Assembly (NCBI GenBank): GCA_963575745.1
Contig: CAUYUJ010003559.1
Location: 472,423-536,422, forward strand
DNA: 64,000 nt
Direction: 5' to 3'
DNA from: Prorocentrum cordatum
Taxonomy: Eukaryota; Sar; Dinophyceae; Prorocentrales; Prorocentraceae
The notes beneath the pieces were generated by a model. The model saw only the letters and a program-made list of their open reading frames with translations. It searched no databases and had not been told where the DNA came from. Every line of letters starts with the position of its first letter. Within the stretch, counting starts at the first letter, position 1. The position numbers were made by a program, and so were the translations under genes. Below are positions 1 to 10,229 of this stretch, in pieces.

Positions 1-2
1 GC

Positions 3-1067
3 GGGTCCTACAAGCCTTCCTCAGGTCAGTCCTCGGCCTGGCAAGGCGATGCGGCCCAGCAGCTGTTCGGCTACAGCACCGGCCATTTTGGCGCCTCCCC
101 TTGGAGGGCTGGAGGAAGGCCCCACCCTGGCAAGGGCTGCGGCGGCCCAGCCAACGGCACGCGCGCTGGAGCTGCGAGCCTCTCGGCGGATGAGTGTGAG
201 ACCATGGCATCCCTACGCGACAAGCTCGGCGAAGGGAAGTAGGCTGAAGCCTATCGTCGTGCTGCCAAGGCCCTCACGGCGCCGAAGGAAGCTCCAGAGT
301 CTGTCCAGGTCCGCCTCAACAAAGCCCATTGGGAGGTATGCGGGGTCAACAAGAAGCTCGAGGCAGCCCTGGGGAACCCCGAATCCTTGGAACGCCAGCT
401 CGCAGAGCAGAAGACGGTGGTCCTGGAGTTGCGTAGCGAGGCCATCACCGCGGAGGCAGAACACAACTCCCTGATGCAGTGCTCACTTGAGCCCCAAGTA
501 GTTCCGAGGGATAGGTCCCCCACGGTTCAGTGCAGGCTCTCACTTGAGGACACCTTGGATCATAATCGCCTCGCACAGGTCTTCGATATCAGTGTGTGGG
601 ATATGTTCAAATGTGACGGCCTTGACCTCGGCGAAGAGGACAACGTGGAGATCGAGTCGCGGGTGCAGCAGCTCAGGAAAGGCCTCCCGTCCATGGCGGG
701 CGCCCTGTTTGCGGATGCGAAGCAGAAGATGGACGAGCTCAGGCAGACGCACGCGGCGCACCTCAAGAGGTTGGCCGCCAAGCGGCGGCGCACTGACGAA
801 GACGAGGAGGCTGAGATGCAAGGAGGCGGGGGTGCTCCGCCAGCCGCCGCACAGCCTGGTGCTGGAGCAGCTGATGCCTATCGCCCAGCCCCTGCGACGC
901 CTGCGCTCGCTGGGCATCCTGCGCCTGCTTCGGCAGGCGCAGCCGCGGGGGCCACGGTCGAAAGCAAAGGCGCTGCCGCAGCCTGGCGCCGCCGCAGCAG
1001 CGGCGACGGGCTCCGAGGCCAACGGCGGGGGTCCGACCTTGGCTCCGCCCGCAGGCTCCGCCCGTGA
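3..1067 (+). pseudogene. LINE L1, ORF1-like 5' part (coiled-coil, basic)
   Basis: The frame starting at base 3 is open to 1067 except for one TAG at 240-242, and it runs off the left edge. The part after the stop (from about 387) is rich in Glu, Lys, Arg and Ala, reads like a coiled coil with a basic tail (KRRRTDEDEE near 790), then turns Gly/Ala/Pro-rich. The layout matches the N-terminal ORF of the second LINE in this window (about 4.0-4.7 kb): a charged helical segment ahead of an endonuclease. I infer a nucleic-acid-binding retrotransposon protein remnant. The internal stop and the broken downstream domains argue that it is not functional. Confidence 0.55.
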
Positions 1068-1760
1068 GCGCGCTGATCGCATTGCAGGCGTGGCCCCATA
1101 GTCAGAGCTGCCCCCCCTGGAGGCACGCCATAGAGACCCCTCCTCGTCGTTCGATTCGTCGGTCGCTTGGGGCCCGTTGGACCGTCGCTCGCTTTGCGTC
1201 CTCCAGGGGGGATTCAAATATTTTGCACATGTCAAGAAGACTCCCTCCGCAGCTCAAGCCTACCTCATGCGCGGGAGGGGGGCCAGAGGCAAGTCGCCAC
1301 CAGTCGCCAAGCAGTCAGTTGCAGTAGTCAGCGCGCCGCTGGACTTCTCGCTGCCAAGGGCTTGGTACCCTGTGCTCTCCCTTGGTCAGCCATCGTGCAA
1401 GGCTGTCGCGGAGGGAGGCCCCCCCCCCCGCCATCTTGTGCCCACGCAAAGCCTGGCGAGCTCGATAATAAGGTTTTAGGAACGCCCGAGTGCGAGTCCT
1501 CTCTCTCGGGATCGAAGAACAGCGCGCCGCTCTGCCAATTTTGATGCTTCGCTGCACAAGGCCAGCAGCGTGAGCCTTCCGCTGCAGCACCTCTAGTAGG
1601 TAACGAGCACTCTTCGGCTGGCCTCTCAGCAGATGGTCGGGTGCCCCTCGCGATCCACGCCAGCAATGCCAACTCTCGGGGCACGTTGAAGGGTATTCTG
1701 GAAGATTGCCCTGCCCACACTGTGCTCGCTCAAGGGCACCGTCTGATTTCTGAGGGGAAC
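1068..1760. other. L1 interior without a recognisable domain
   Basis: This interval links the ORF1-like part to the endonuclease remnant. Short open frames exist on both strands, but none shows a motif I can name. I read it as decayed retrotransposon sequence. Confidence 0.4.
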
Positions 1761-2240
1761 ATCGAGCAGGCCAGTGCGTGGTGCATTCGCAGGATCGACG
1801 TCGGTCTGGGCCCCAGCCGTCCCCACCCTGGCCCAGGATTCTAGCGGGGGGGTCGCCATCTTCGCGCGCTCCCGGGCGCGCTGCCTCTCCATCGACATGC
1901 GATCGCGACGCCTGGGCGATGCATCGCTTGTTCGGCCCACCTCCCTGGAGCCCCCCCACCGTCGTTGCGTCTGCCTGCCTTCACCATTCTGAGGCCTCAG
2001 TGATGCGAATCTCGGCCTGCTCGCCGAGTTAGGTGCGCAGCTGTCTGTAGTCGGCCAGCCATGGGTGCTCGGGGCCGATTTCAATTTGGAGCCTGCTGAG
2101 CTCGAGTCTTCTGCGTTCGTCTCTGGGTTCAGGGGCAGCCTCGTTCCCCCTGCGGTCGCCACACATTACGCCGCTGGCCCTCCCACCACGTTCGACTATG
2201 TTGTTTGCTCTGAGGCCTGGCCAAGGGTCTCAAGTCGATC
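1761..2240 (+). pseudogene. LINE L1 endonuclease (EEP) domain, frameshifted
   Basis: Pieces of an endonuclease/exonuclease/phosphatase domain lie in successive frames. WAPAVPT followed by SSGGVAIFAR (about 1810-1870) is the GG-V-A-I block. PWVLGADFNLEP (about 2065-2097) is the GDxN metal-binding block, here GADFN. TTFDYVVCSEA (about 2187-2219) corresponds to the R/S-x-DYV block. At least two frame changes are needed to join them, so the domain is dead. In intact LINEs this enzyme nicks target DNA to prime reverse transcription. Confidence 0.7.
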
Positions 2241-2249
2241 GAGACGCAG

Positions 2250-3020
2250 TTGGACGCGGAGCTCTCGCCCCCCTTTACCTTGCAGGCAGGCGCTCGGACC
2301 CTCTGCCCAGGAAAGCTGCCGGGCTGGAGAGATCGCCCTCGCCGCATCGGCGGAGCAGTGCCTGAAGGAACGGAAATGGATGGGGCCAAAAGGATGTTGC
2401 TGTCTCTCCATCGTCGTTGGGCTGACCACGCCGAGCGAGACCTCGCCCCCCTTGTCGGAGTTCCCCCCCCCCGAAAAAAACAACTCGGCACTCGCGGCCT
2501 CGGCCCGCAGCTCGCGCGGAAACCGATTCTGGCGAAAGACGGGGAAATGCGTTACCCGCCCCGCCAAGCCATCGGATGGATAGGGCAACAGCTTCGCGCT
2601 TTCATTCATTCTCGCCGTGGAGGCGCGCCCACCGCCGCCGCGAGGTCGGGTTGCCTGCCGGCGGAGCCTCTGCTCAACACTTCGGCCTCGGTGGCAGACT
2701 TCGAGCCGCTCATCAGTCGCGTGGCTCAGGAAGTCTCCGCCATTTTCACATCGGACGGGGACGTCGAACCACTCGCTGATCTGCGCAATCAGGTGCATGA
2801 AGCTGTCCGGGCTGTCGGCGCCAAGTTCGCTGCGCAGTGCCGCGCAGACTGGTCGGCGCGGCTGCGCGCGGGGGTGAATAACCGCGCGCGGGCGATAATA
2901 AACCCGACACCCCCTTCCCCCCCTCTAGTCTCACTCCCCCCGTCCAACAAGATTTATGTGCGGAGATGGGCGCGGAAACCGAACTTTATAATCCACGGGG
3001 AAATTGCGAACCGAAGCTGA
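2250..3020 (+). pseudogene. LINE L1 linker between endonuclease and RT, 3'-truncated
   Basis: A 256-codon open frame follows the endonuclease remnant. It contains charged helical stretches (RWADHAERD; FAAQCRADWSARLRAG) typical of the region between endonuclease and RT in dinoflagellate LINEs. The RT itself is absent: similarity stops near 3.0 kb, just before unrelated DNA and the CCT tract. L1 therefore seems to have been cut off by a later insertion or deletion. No function is claimed. Confidence 0.45.
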
Positions 3021-3329
3021 TGTCATCTATTGGCGACGAGCAACAACATCCGAAAGGCTGAGCATGGTCATGGTGGTCTCACCACACCAGCGTCCGCAAT
3101 CACGAGCGTGTGGCAGGGGCGTGGGATTCTAGCAAGTTCAGTTCGCCCAAGCTACGAATGTGCGGCAAAGCAATGGGAAAATCACTTTCTCAGCCGTTCC
3201 CGAGTCAGGAACGCGCGGCAGGGCCATGGGGACCGATTGGATTTTGATTGTACATGCGTTTTTCGAGTACGCAGAGCATTGGAGTTGATTACTGTTTTAG
3301 AGCATCCCTCAAACGGTTCGTGGCCCTTC
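3021..3329. other. Intergenic stretch, nothing recognised
   Basis: Unique-looking sequence between L1 and the CCT tract. I see no gene, tandem repeat or RNA motif in it. Confidence 0.5.
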
Positions 3330-3822
3330 CTCCTCCTCCCCCTCCCCCTCCTCCTCCTCCTCCTTCTTTTTTTCTTCTTCTTCTTCATCTTCTTATTCTT
3401 ATTCCTCCTCCTCCTCCTCCTCCTCCTCCTCCTCCTCCTCCTCCTGCCTCTCCTCCTCCTCCTCCTCCTCCTCCTTTTCCTCCTCCTCCCCTCCCCTCCC
3501 CCCTCCCCTCCCCCTCCCCCTCCCCTCCCCCTCCCCTCCCCCTCCTCCTCCTCCTCCTCCCTCTCCTCCTCCCCCCTCCTCCCCCTCCCCCTCCCCTCCC
3601 CCTCCCCCTCCCCCTCCCCCTCCCCCTCCCCCTCCCCTCCCCCCCCCCTCCCCCTCCCCTCCCCCCTCCTCCTCCTCCTCCTCCTCCTCCCCCTCCTCCT
3701 CCTCCTCCTCCCCCCCCTCCTCCCTCCTCCTCCTCCTCCTCCTCCTCCTCCTCCTCCTCCTCCTCCTCCTCCTCCTCCTCCTCCTCCTCCTCCTCCTCCT
3801 CCTCCTCCTCCTCCTCCTCCCT
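3330..3822. repeat. Long (CCT)n / pyrimidine tract
   Basis: About 490 bases that are almost purely C and T on the plus strand, mainly CCT triplets with CCCCTC variants. The pyrimidine run is nearly unbroken and would favour triplex or slipped DNA. Open frames through it encode only poly-Pro, poly-Leu or poly-Ser and are artefacts. Confidence 0.95.
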
Positions 3823-3976
3823 CAAGCAACCGTTTGGGCTCGGACCGTTTTGGCACAAAGCCCAGCGCGCTCGGCACTTCCACGCAGTGCTTGAGGGACT
3901 TGCCCCATCTGAGCACGCCCGCTCGGGGGGTTCGACCAAGACCGAGGCAAGGATGGCGACATGGATCAGAAAATAA

Positions 3977-4714
3977 GTCCAATGGACGAGATGCTCCACC
4001 TGTCAGCGCTGTGAATGGAACTCTGTTCTCCACCGGCGCAACTGCATCTGCGAGCACTGTGGCGACAAGGTCTCGCTGTATCAACGTGCTCCCAATGCCG
4101 CTGGTGCGAGGCGTCGCCACAAGTCCGTCACCTTCGACACGGACTCGCGGCAGCACCAGGCAGGTGATGAAGCCTTCCACGACGCGCAGGAGTACCACGA
4201 GCCAGCAGGCAGCGGTGGCATCCTCAAGCCCCGCAGCCGCACGCCCTCGCCTGCAGGCCAGCGCGGCCGACTGCCCCGGGGTGCGCGCGGCAGCGGCAAG
4301 GGCAACGGTGCTCCACCTGTGCAGTCACTCCTGCAGCAAGCGCTGCAGGCCACCGCGGACCCGCAGCTCCAGAAGGCGCTCCAAGCGCAGCTCCAAAGGC
4401 TGGGGGGCGGCACCACCTTCACAGAGGACATCAGCCCAGTGGGCAGCCTCAAGAAGGCCGACGGTGCGCATCGCCACGCGGAGCACATGCACGAGCAGGC
4501 GGTGGACTCGGGCGTGCGCTTGCAGGCCAACTTGCAGGCTGCCCAGGCCAAGGAGGAGGCGGCGGCGCTCAAGCTGGCGGAGGCCAAGGCCGCCAAGGCC
4601 GCCGCCGCCAGCGCGCTAGCTCACGCGGAGGGAGCGCAGTCCGCGGAGGCAGGCAAGGCCATGTTCCTCCTGCAGTGGGACGAGGCCTTCTTCGACAAAC
4701 TGGGGGGAATCCCC
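3977..4714 (+). pseudogene. L2 ORF1-like: Cys cluster plus coiled coil
   Basis: The frame is open from 3977, just after a TAA at 3974. It begins with a cysteine cluster (CSTCQRC then CICEHC, about 3992-4060) that looks like a small zinc-binding unit. An Arg/Lys/Gly-rich stretch follows, then from about 4319 a long Ala/Glu/Gln/Lys helix (QALQAQLQRL; QAAQAKEEAAALKLAEAKAA). Such a Zn-plus-coiled-coil protein is expected to bind and package element RNA. The frame is lost after about 4714. Confidence 0.6.
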
Positions 4715-5040
4715 ACATGCTCGCGGCGAACATCACGGAGCTCACCGACAAGTTTTGGAAGTATCTACTTGGCCATTACCATGAGCAATCGATGTGTGTG
4801 TGTGGGGGGGGGGGTACTCGAAACCCATGTTCATGAAGCTCAGGAGCGCCAAGGCCCGTGGGGAGAAGCTGCGATTGCACTCTAACCCAGCTAGGGTCTC
4901 GAGCAAATGCGCCTCGAAGGCGAAGCAGCATAGGTCCAGCGAGGGCGGCGAGATGTTCCTCAGCCGACGTCACCTACAAGCGCAGATCCTACCTGAAGCA
5001 CGGGCGGCTCGCCCCGAGCTTGCGGCAACGGGCGCGGAGG
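4715..5040. other. L2 segment without assigned domain
   Basis: Frames are broken here. It should hold the start of the endonuclease, but I cannot align a motif with confidence. Confidence 0.35.
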
Positions 5041-5440
5041 CGTCTGGCGGCTTCCTCCCGATCGTGCTCCACATGGTAGGCTACAGTTCGTTTTCATGCA
5101 TGGGCACTCCTCCATTGGGATGCTCGGTGCCAACCACCAACGGCACGGCCGCCTGGGCGCCATGCTCAACGCGGCCAGGATGCCATGGGTCGTGATCGGA
5201 GATTTCAATGTGCCGCCAGAGGTCTTGCAGGCCTCCCAGTTTGCCGCCGAGGTTGGAGGACAGGTGCGAGCGGCGCCTGGCGGCGGCACGTGTGCGCAGA
5301 AAAACAAAGCTGACTCACATATTGATTACATGCTTCTTTCTTCGACCGCGATCCCGTTTGTCAAGGATCTCAATCAAGTGAGGGATGTGCCGTGGCGCCC
5401 GCATGCCGGGCCCCGTGCGACTCTGAGGAGCTCAGGGCCC
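5041..5440 (+). pseudogene. L2 endonuclease (EEP) domain remnant
   Basis: In one frame from 5096: RMPWVVIGDFNVPPE (about 5176-5220) is the GDFN metal-binding block, and SHIDYMLLS (about 5315-5342) is the S-x-IDY block. DVPWRPHAGPRATL (about 5385-5426) stands where the final catalytic SDH block is expected, with PHAG in its place. The N-terminal half lies in another frame, so a frameshift separates the two. The missing SDH and the frameshift suggest loss of nicking activity. Confidence 0.7.
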
Positions 5441-5462
5441 CAGCTCGTCACCCGCGCTGGAT

Positions 5463-6598
5463 TTGCCTCGCAAGCCCCCGCAGGTCGCGCGGCCGACTGC
5501 GCGGCCTGTGGAGGTTTCCCAGAGTAGCGAAGCAAAGCTCAAGCGCGTCATGGCCCAACAAGAGGCCTATGAGACCAAATGTAAACATCTGTCGTCGCTT
5601 TTTGGGGGCTGCTTCTCATCGCAGTCGCAGGGTAATGCAAGTTCTGATGCGGGGCCGGGGTGCATGACCTCACAGTCGCAGCCCTCGGGGGAGACGGAAG
5701 CGACGTGCCCTCTCCCCGACCCCGGCCCATCGGCCCCGACCGACTGGCCAGATGAGCCAGACCCATGGGCCGATGAGTCGGATTTCCATCCTGTCCTCTC
5801 CCCTCCCCCCCTCCTCCGCGGTTGCCAGACTACCGCGCACGGGCCAGGGGGTGCCGGCGCCCCGTCTGCCCAGGCCGCTTTGAATTGCACTGCAAGCAAA
5901 GGCGATCAGTCTGTCGAGCCAGGATCCCCCAGTCCCCACCCCAATTCGAGCCAGCCCCCCGAACAAGGAGAACAGTTTAAGGTGCCCATTAATTTATCGA
6001 GCCAGCCCGATCAAGCTAACAGTTTCAGATACACTCCTGAGCCTGAGCCCGCAGAGCCCCCAGCACAGTACAGCCCTACTGGCCCCGAAGCCCCGTCTCA
6101 GACCAGTTTCAAGGTCGCGCCAGGGTCGACGTCGGGCTTGCTTCTGGGGCCACTTGTTTAAAATATGTTCATTCTCCTTTGCTGTCCTCCGTAGTGCTTA
6201 GGTTCAAAGAAACTCATTCCGCTGCAATATCAGGCATGCATGCCCGCCTCGCTTCCACCATTGAGAGTGCGATCAGCCGGCGCCATGGCGAGGAGCTGGC
6301 TGGCCCAAGAAGGGCACACGACCCCCAGCTCCGCGATCGGGCGGTGCATGTGGCTACGCACAAGCGCCAGATGCGCTTGCACGACGTCCGCGCCCAGTGG
6401 CGGGCACGTCTCCTTACCGTGCTGGCGGGCACCCTCCGCCATGTTCAACGAGATAACGGTCATCTTCAGCTAGCAGGTTATCGCAAAGCTTGTCACAAAC
6501 TACTTCGTGAAGTACCAGAGCAGGCTCACCAGGTGCTGAGACCCAACAGAGATCCCCCCCTGGCAGTGCTGGCACGATCTGCTGGCCTCAGGAGCTGA
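5463..6598 (+). pseudogene. L2 linker between endonuclease and RT
   Basis: Two consecutive open frames (5463-6161 and 6179-6598). The first is Pro/Ser-rich after a helical start (SSEAKLKRVMAQQEAYE). The second is Arg/His/Leu-rich and helical. No catalytic motif is expected in this part of the polyprotein and none is seen. Confidence 0.5.
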
Positions 6599-6608
6599 AG
6601 CACCTGCG

Positions 6609-7802
6609 GTGGCACTAGAATATTGGAAGAGGTGTGCCAGACGCGTGGCGGAGCGCACCCAGAGACAAGCGACTGCCAATTCTATTCGAGATTGTCAGAA
6701 GTGGGTCGAGGAACCGACAGCCAACGGAATACTGCACAGGTCTCCCAAGGCCAAGACGCCCCCAAGTGTTGAACATGTTACTCCACGGGGTGCTGCTTCC
6801 CATCCCCGTGACATCATGGATGGGAAGGCGATGCCTTTCAAGGCTCTGTGGGCCCCAGTGGAACCTGACCTTGGCATGATTCGTGACCTCTTTTGGCAGA
6901 CCCAGTCGGTTGCTACGGAACATCCTCTTCCTGACATTTCACCCGACATGGTTGACGCAGCATGTGCCTAGATAAAGGCCTCCCCAGGCTTAGGTGTTGA
7001 CGCCTTCACACCAGTTGACTTCCAGCGACTTCCACATGAGGGACAGCAGGAAGTGGCCCTGCTCCTGTCGGCGATCGAGCATACGTTGACGCGGCAGATC
7101 CAGACTCAATTTATCTTGGGGAAACGTGTCCCCAAGAAGAGTGGTGCTGACAGAGCTATCGGCATGATCTCCGTGTTGGCACGGGTCTGGCCCATGATCC
7201 GCGAGTCCCACGCGCAGGAGTGGGCCCAGTACCATCACGCGGACTGGGGCGCCGCGATCAGAGGCAACTCCTGCCTCCAGGAGGCCTTCCTACGTGCGCT
7301 GGATGAGGAGGTGGCCCGCGCCTCTTCCACGTCGCATGGCCATGCGATGCTAGATACTGAAGCATCTTATGATACGACACCGTGGACTGCAATGGTTGAG
7401 GCGGCCTTATGACTCGAGTATCCTGCCGTTGCGCTATACCTCAGGCTGGCCCAATGCATATCGCCCAGAGCGCTGGGGCAATCGGGCGCGGCCACCACGA
7501 CCTTCGAGCCGTCTCGCTCGGTGGCGCAGGGGCTGCGCAGCGGCACGCGTTCTGCGAAGGCGCTCACGCATTTTGTGATGCTGAAAATTACAGTCGCACA
7601 TCCTCGGCTTGGACACAGGCCGTGGGTGGGCGACTTATCTCAAAGTATGACTGGATCCAGCAAGGCCACTGTGCGCCATATCACCGACTGCGTCGTGCAC
7701 ACCTGTCAGTTGCTGGAGACCAGAGGCCGAATGGCCCCACCCAAGTCGATTGTCATGACGACGAAGATGGCTGACGCCAAGGCCATTGTCCGTGCGGTCT
7801 AG
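6609..7802 (+). pseudogene. L2 reverse transcriptase domain, two internal stops, degenerate motif C
   Basis: One frame carries the whole palm from 6609 to 7802 with a TAG at 6969-6971 and a TGA at 7410-7412. Recognisable blocks are PGLGVDAFTPVDFQRLP (fingers), LGKRVPKKSGADRAIGMISV, motif A MLDTEASYD (7347-7373) and the glycine-poor motif B area near 7520. Motif C is WVGDLS (7623-7640), where active LINEs have YVDD or FADD. Loss of the first catalytic Asp of motif C plus the stops means it cannot polymerise. It would have copied element RNA at the nicked target. Confidence 0.85.
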
Positions 7803-8180
7803 TGCTGTGCGCGGTGTCTCTCAGGCCGCCCACCTTGAAGTGGACTTCGGGCGCGGGCGTCGCGCCCGCAGTACGCGAGGCCTACGAGAACACAAGCATG
7901 TGACGACGTCGGCTAAGATAAGACGGTTTACCCGCGCCTCCAGGAAATGCAAAGTGATGTCCAAGCTGCAGATGCAAGGGGGCCCACCTGCAGGACTACA
8001 CGGCCATCACATTCACGGTGCTTTCGGTCGCCACCTTCAGTTGGCACGACGACGCCTGGTTCAAGCATCTTCGGCGCAGAACCGCGGGCGTTGCCTGACC
8101 ACTGTGCTGGACCTGCAGGCCCCACGCCGTGACCCTGCGATCCGACTCCCAGTGCAGCTGGTAGACCTCTGGCTTCGCAC
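7803..8180 (+). pseudogene. L2 post-RT connection region
   Basis: The reading frame changes after 7802 into the frame of 7786-8310. AAHLEVDFGRGRRA (about 7827-7870) fits the conserved segment found after the RT thumb in related elements. DPAIRLPVQLVDLWLRTW (about 8130-8185) fits the segment just before the next long ORF. It is bracketed by frame changes on both sides. Confidence 0.5.
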
Positions 8181-10031
8181 GTGGAGGGGCGGGGCCACCC
8201 TGATCTACGGCGAGGCATTACCGCGGTGTGGCCGGAGCCCTATGCCAAGATGCATGAGCTTCCAGTTGCGGACCAAGCTCGCCACGTTCGGGGCCCCACA
8301 GCAGCGGTGATCCTCACGCTTACGACGGCAGGCTGGGACCCACGCCGCCCCACACAATGGAGATATGCTACGGACGATGGAGGAGTTGAGCACTGGGAGT
8401 TCCCCGACGAGTCCTACACGTGGGATCGACGCCGCGACGTCCATGACCACTTACTGCGAGATCTGGAGGCCTCGGTCACGCGTATCCGCTGGGCCTCTGC
8501 TTGCACCCACTACGGAGGTGGAGGTCTGGAGCGGGGAGTTGACATGGATTCGTGCCAACGCCTCATCCAGCAGCTCGAGAATGCGCCACACGGCCATCAG
8601 CTCGCGAGCACGATGGCGGCAGCGGCGTCGGGGGGTTGCTGGCCCAAGGAGCGCAAGCAGCAGCAGCTTGCGCGCTACACGGGCGACCTCTGTTGTGATC
8701 GGTGCGGCGTTGCTCCCGAGACGCTGCTGCACCGATACTGGGAGTGTGAGAAGAATGAGGGATCACCAGTTTATGAGGCTAGCGCCCACCTCATTCCAGC
8801 CGCCGCTGCCCAGTGCAATAGTGGCGAAAGGTTTTGGCTTAGAGGCCTCCTGCCCCAACGGTGGACCCAAATTGCCGAGACCCCTCGCGTGGACCAGTGG
8901 CACCTCCAGGGGCTCGACGGGTTGTCTGCGAACTGCCTGGGCGAGGGGGCCCCGAGTAAGCCCATTTTATTTGCAGGAGGTGCGTCGGGGGGGCCTGGGT
9001 CCAAACTGCCCAGACTCCGACGCGTAGGGCTCGCGATAGCCTGCTTTAGCTCTCCGGCTCCGTTGTCTCTTAGGGCGTCTGTCTTGGGGCCCCTCAGCGG
9101 AGGCCGCCAGGTTGTTGCCAAGGGGGGGGTTCGTGCCTTCCTCCTCGCGTTACAGCACACTAAAGGGCATTTGCTGTATATTACTGATTTTGAGCCACTT
9201 GCCGCGGGATGGTACACCCGCAAGTTTGAGCAGCCCACAGTTCCCGACGCTGACCTGTGGGCCTGTATTCGTGATGAATTGCATGGTCGGCCTCCTTTTC
9301 TCATATCTGTTCTTTTCACCTACAGCCATCAGTCTGAGCATGACATTGTTGCGGGCAAAGCTCACAGTGCCCTTGTTGTCGCGAACGCGGTAGCTGATAG
9401 TCTGGCTGACGCCGCGGCTCAAGTCGCCCGCATTCCAGTGTCTGTTTGCCGGGAAGTCCGTTTGCAGGAGCACTGTGCTATGCTAGTGCGTATGAGACTG
9501 CTACGGGCCACTCTGGATGTCTTTAAAGCCGAGCAAGATAAAGCCGTGGAAGCCAGGGATAGGAACAGTGAGGGGGAAACCCCTCCTCCCCCAATCCCGC
9601 CCCGCCCCGCTGCTGCTGCTCTCTCCTCCTTGCTCTCGGCTGATAGGCTCACGGAGTGTCAACGTAAGTGTCTTAGGTGTTTCGGTTCGGCCTCTGCCCC
9701 CACCGCCCAGGAGTGGCAGGCTTCGAGGTGCTTTGATCATGTCAATGTCGACGGCACTTTTTTCTCCCCACCCGTCGGTGGTCGGGCCCATGTTGCGGGG
9801 AACTGGATGCGCCCTTCCCATTTCCTCAACTGTCATTCTGTTCTACGTGTCTGGTTCTGCGGTTCGTGCGGGGCCATTGCTGATGAGCAGGTGCGTTTGT
9901 TGGGGAAGCCCTGTAACACCCGCCCCACTCGTACAGGTCGGGAGTACCTCAGACGTATTGCAGCAGATTTGCCTCCCAAGTCCCTCGGCAACGCCGACCA
10001 GAGGCGGCCGCGGGAGGATGAGCAGCTGTAA
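8181..10031 (+). CDS. L2 3' ORF: Zn finger, degenerate RNase H, C-terminal Cys cluster (616 codons)
   Basis: An uninterrupted 616-codon frame. CCDRCGVAPETLLHRYWEC (about 8692-8748) is a C-x2-C-x8-H-x4-C finger of the zf-RVT type. From about 8960 an RNase H fold follows, but the first catalytic Asp is Gly (FAGGASGG instead of FADGA), and the segment expected to hold the catalytic Glu reads KGGVRAFLLAL. The third carboxylate (ITDFEPLAAGW) and the last block (NAVADSLADAAA) are kept. A second Cys set lies near the end (CLRCFGS; WFCGSCGAIAD). Its length is surprising given the broken upstream frames; it may be a relic or separately expressed. The start is only the first in-frame ATG. Confidence 0.65.
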   Translation: MEGRGHPDLRRGITAVWPEPYAKMHELPVADQARHVRGPTAAVILTLTTAGWDPRRPTQWRYATDDGGVEHWEFPDESYTWDRRRDVHDHLLRDLEASVTRIRWASACTHYGGGGLERGVDMDSCQRLIQQLENAPHGHQLASTMAAAASGGCWPKERKQQQLARYTGDLCCDRCGVAPETLLHRYWECEKNEGSPVYEASAHLIPAAAAQCNSGERFWLRGLLPQRWTQIAETPRVDQWHLQGLDGLSANCLGEGAPSKPILFAGGASGGPGSKLPRLRRVGLAIACFSSPAPLSLRASVLGPLSGGRQVVAKGGVRAFLLALQHTKGHLLYITDFEPLAAGWYTRKFEQPTVPDADLWACIRDELHGRPPFLISVLFTYSHQSEHDIVAGKAHSALVVANAVADSLADAAAQVARIPVSVCREVRLQEHCAMLVRMRLLRATLDVFKAEQDKAVEARDRNSEGETPPPPIPPRPAAAALSSLLSADRLTECQRKCLRCFGSASAPTAQEWQASRCFDHVNVDGTFFSPPVGGRAHVAGNWMRPSHFLNCHSVLRVWFCGSCGAIADEQVRLLGKPCNTRPTRTGREYLRRIAADLPPKSLGNADQRRPREDEQL

Positions 10032-10077
10032 GCACACCTTTCTTGCATTCGCTATGGGAACTCAATGCTCCATGCTC

Positions 10078-10140
10078 CTCCTCCTCCTCCCCCCCTCCTC
10101 CTCCCCCCTCCCCCTCCTCCCCCCCCCCCCCCCCCGACTA
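10078..10140. repeat. Short CCT/C-run microsatellite
   Basis: CTC triplets passing into a run of about 14 C, at the junction between L2 and L3. Confidence 0.85.
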
Positions 10141-10229
10141 CCCCCGCAGCTGCCCAGGCCCGAGCTTCCTCAAGTCTCGCAGACTCCAAGCTTTGGAGCC
10201 TCTTCGAGGCGCCGAGCCTCTTCGCCCCA

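Larger units (their letters stand above)
3975..10031 (+). mobile_element. LINE-like retrotransposon L2, nearly full length, mutated
   Basis: The recognisable parts follow the usual order of a non-LTR element: Cys-rich and coiled-coil ORF1 (4.0-4.7 kb), endonuclease (about 5.05-5.4 kb), linker (5.46-6.6 kb), RT (6.6-7.8 kb), thumb/connection (7.8-8.2 kb), Zn finger, RNase H and a C-terminal Cys cluster (8.2-10.0 kb). Several stops and frame changes break the 5' two thirds, while the last 1.85 kb is one open frame. No target-site duplication or A tail could be assigned. Confidence 0.8.

Noticed and set aside
241-256. GGCTGAAGCC hairpin in L1, and a similar one at 6588-6605 in L2
   Set aside because: No bulged base; one has a mismatch in the upper stem. 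Treated as chance.
3030-4619. 529-codon plus ORF and 338-codon minus ORF through the CCT tract
   Set aside because: Products are poly-Leu/Pro or poly-Gly/Arg from triplet repeats; all frames are open, so no coding signal.
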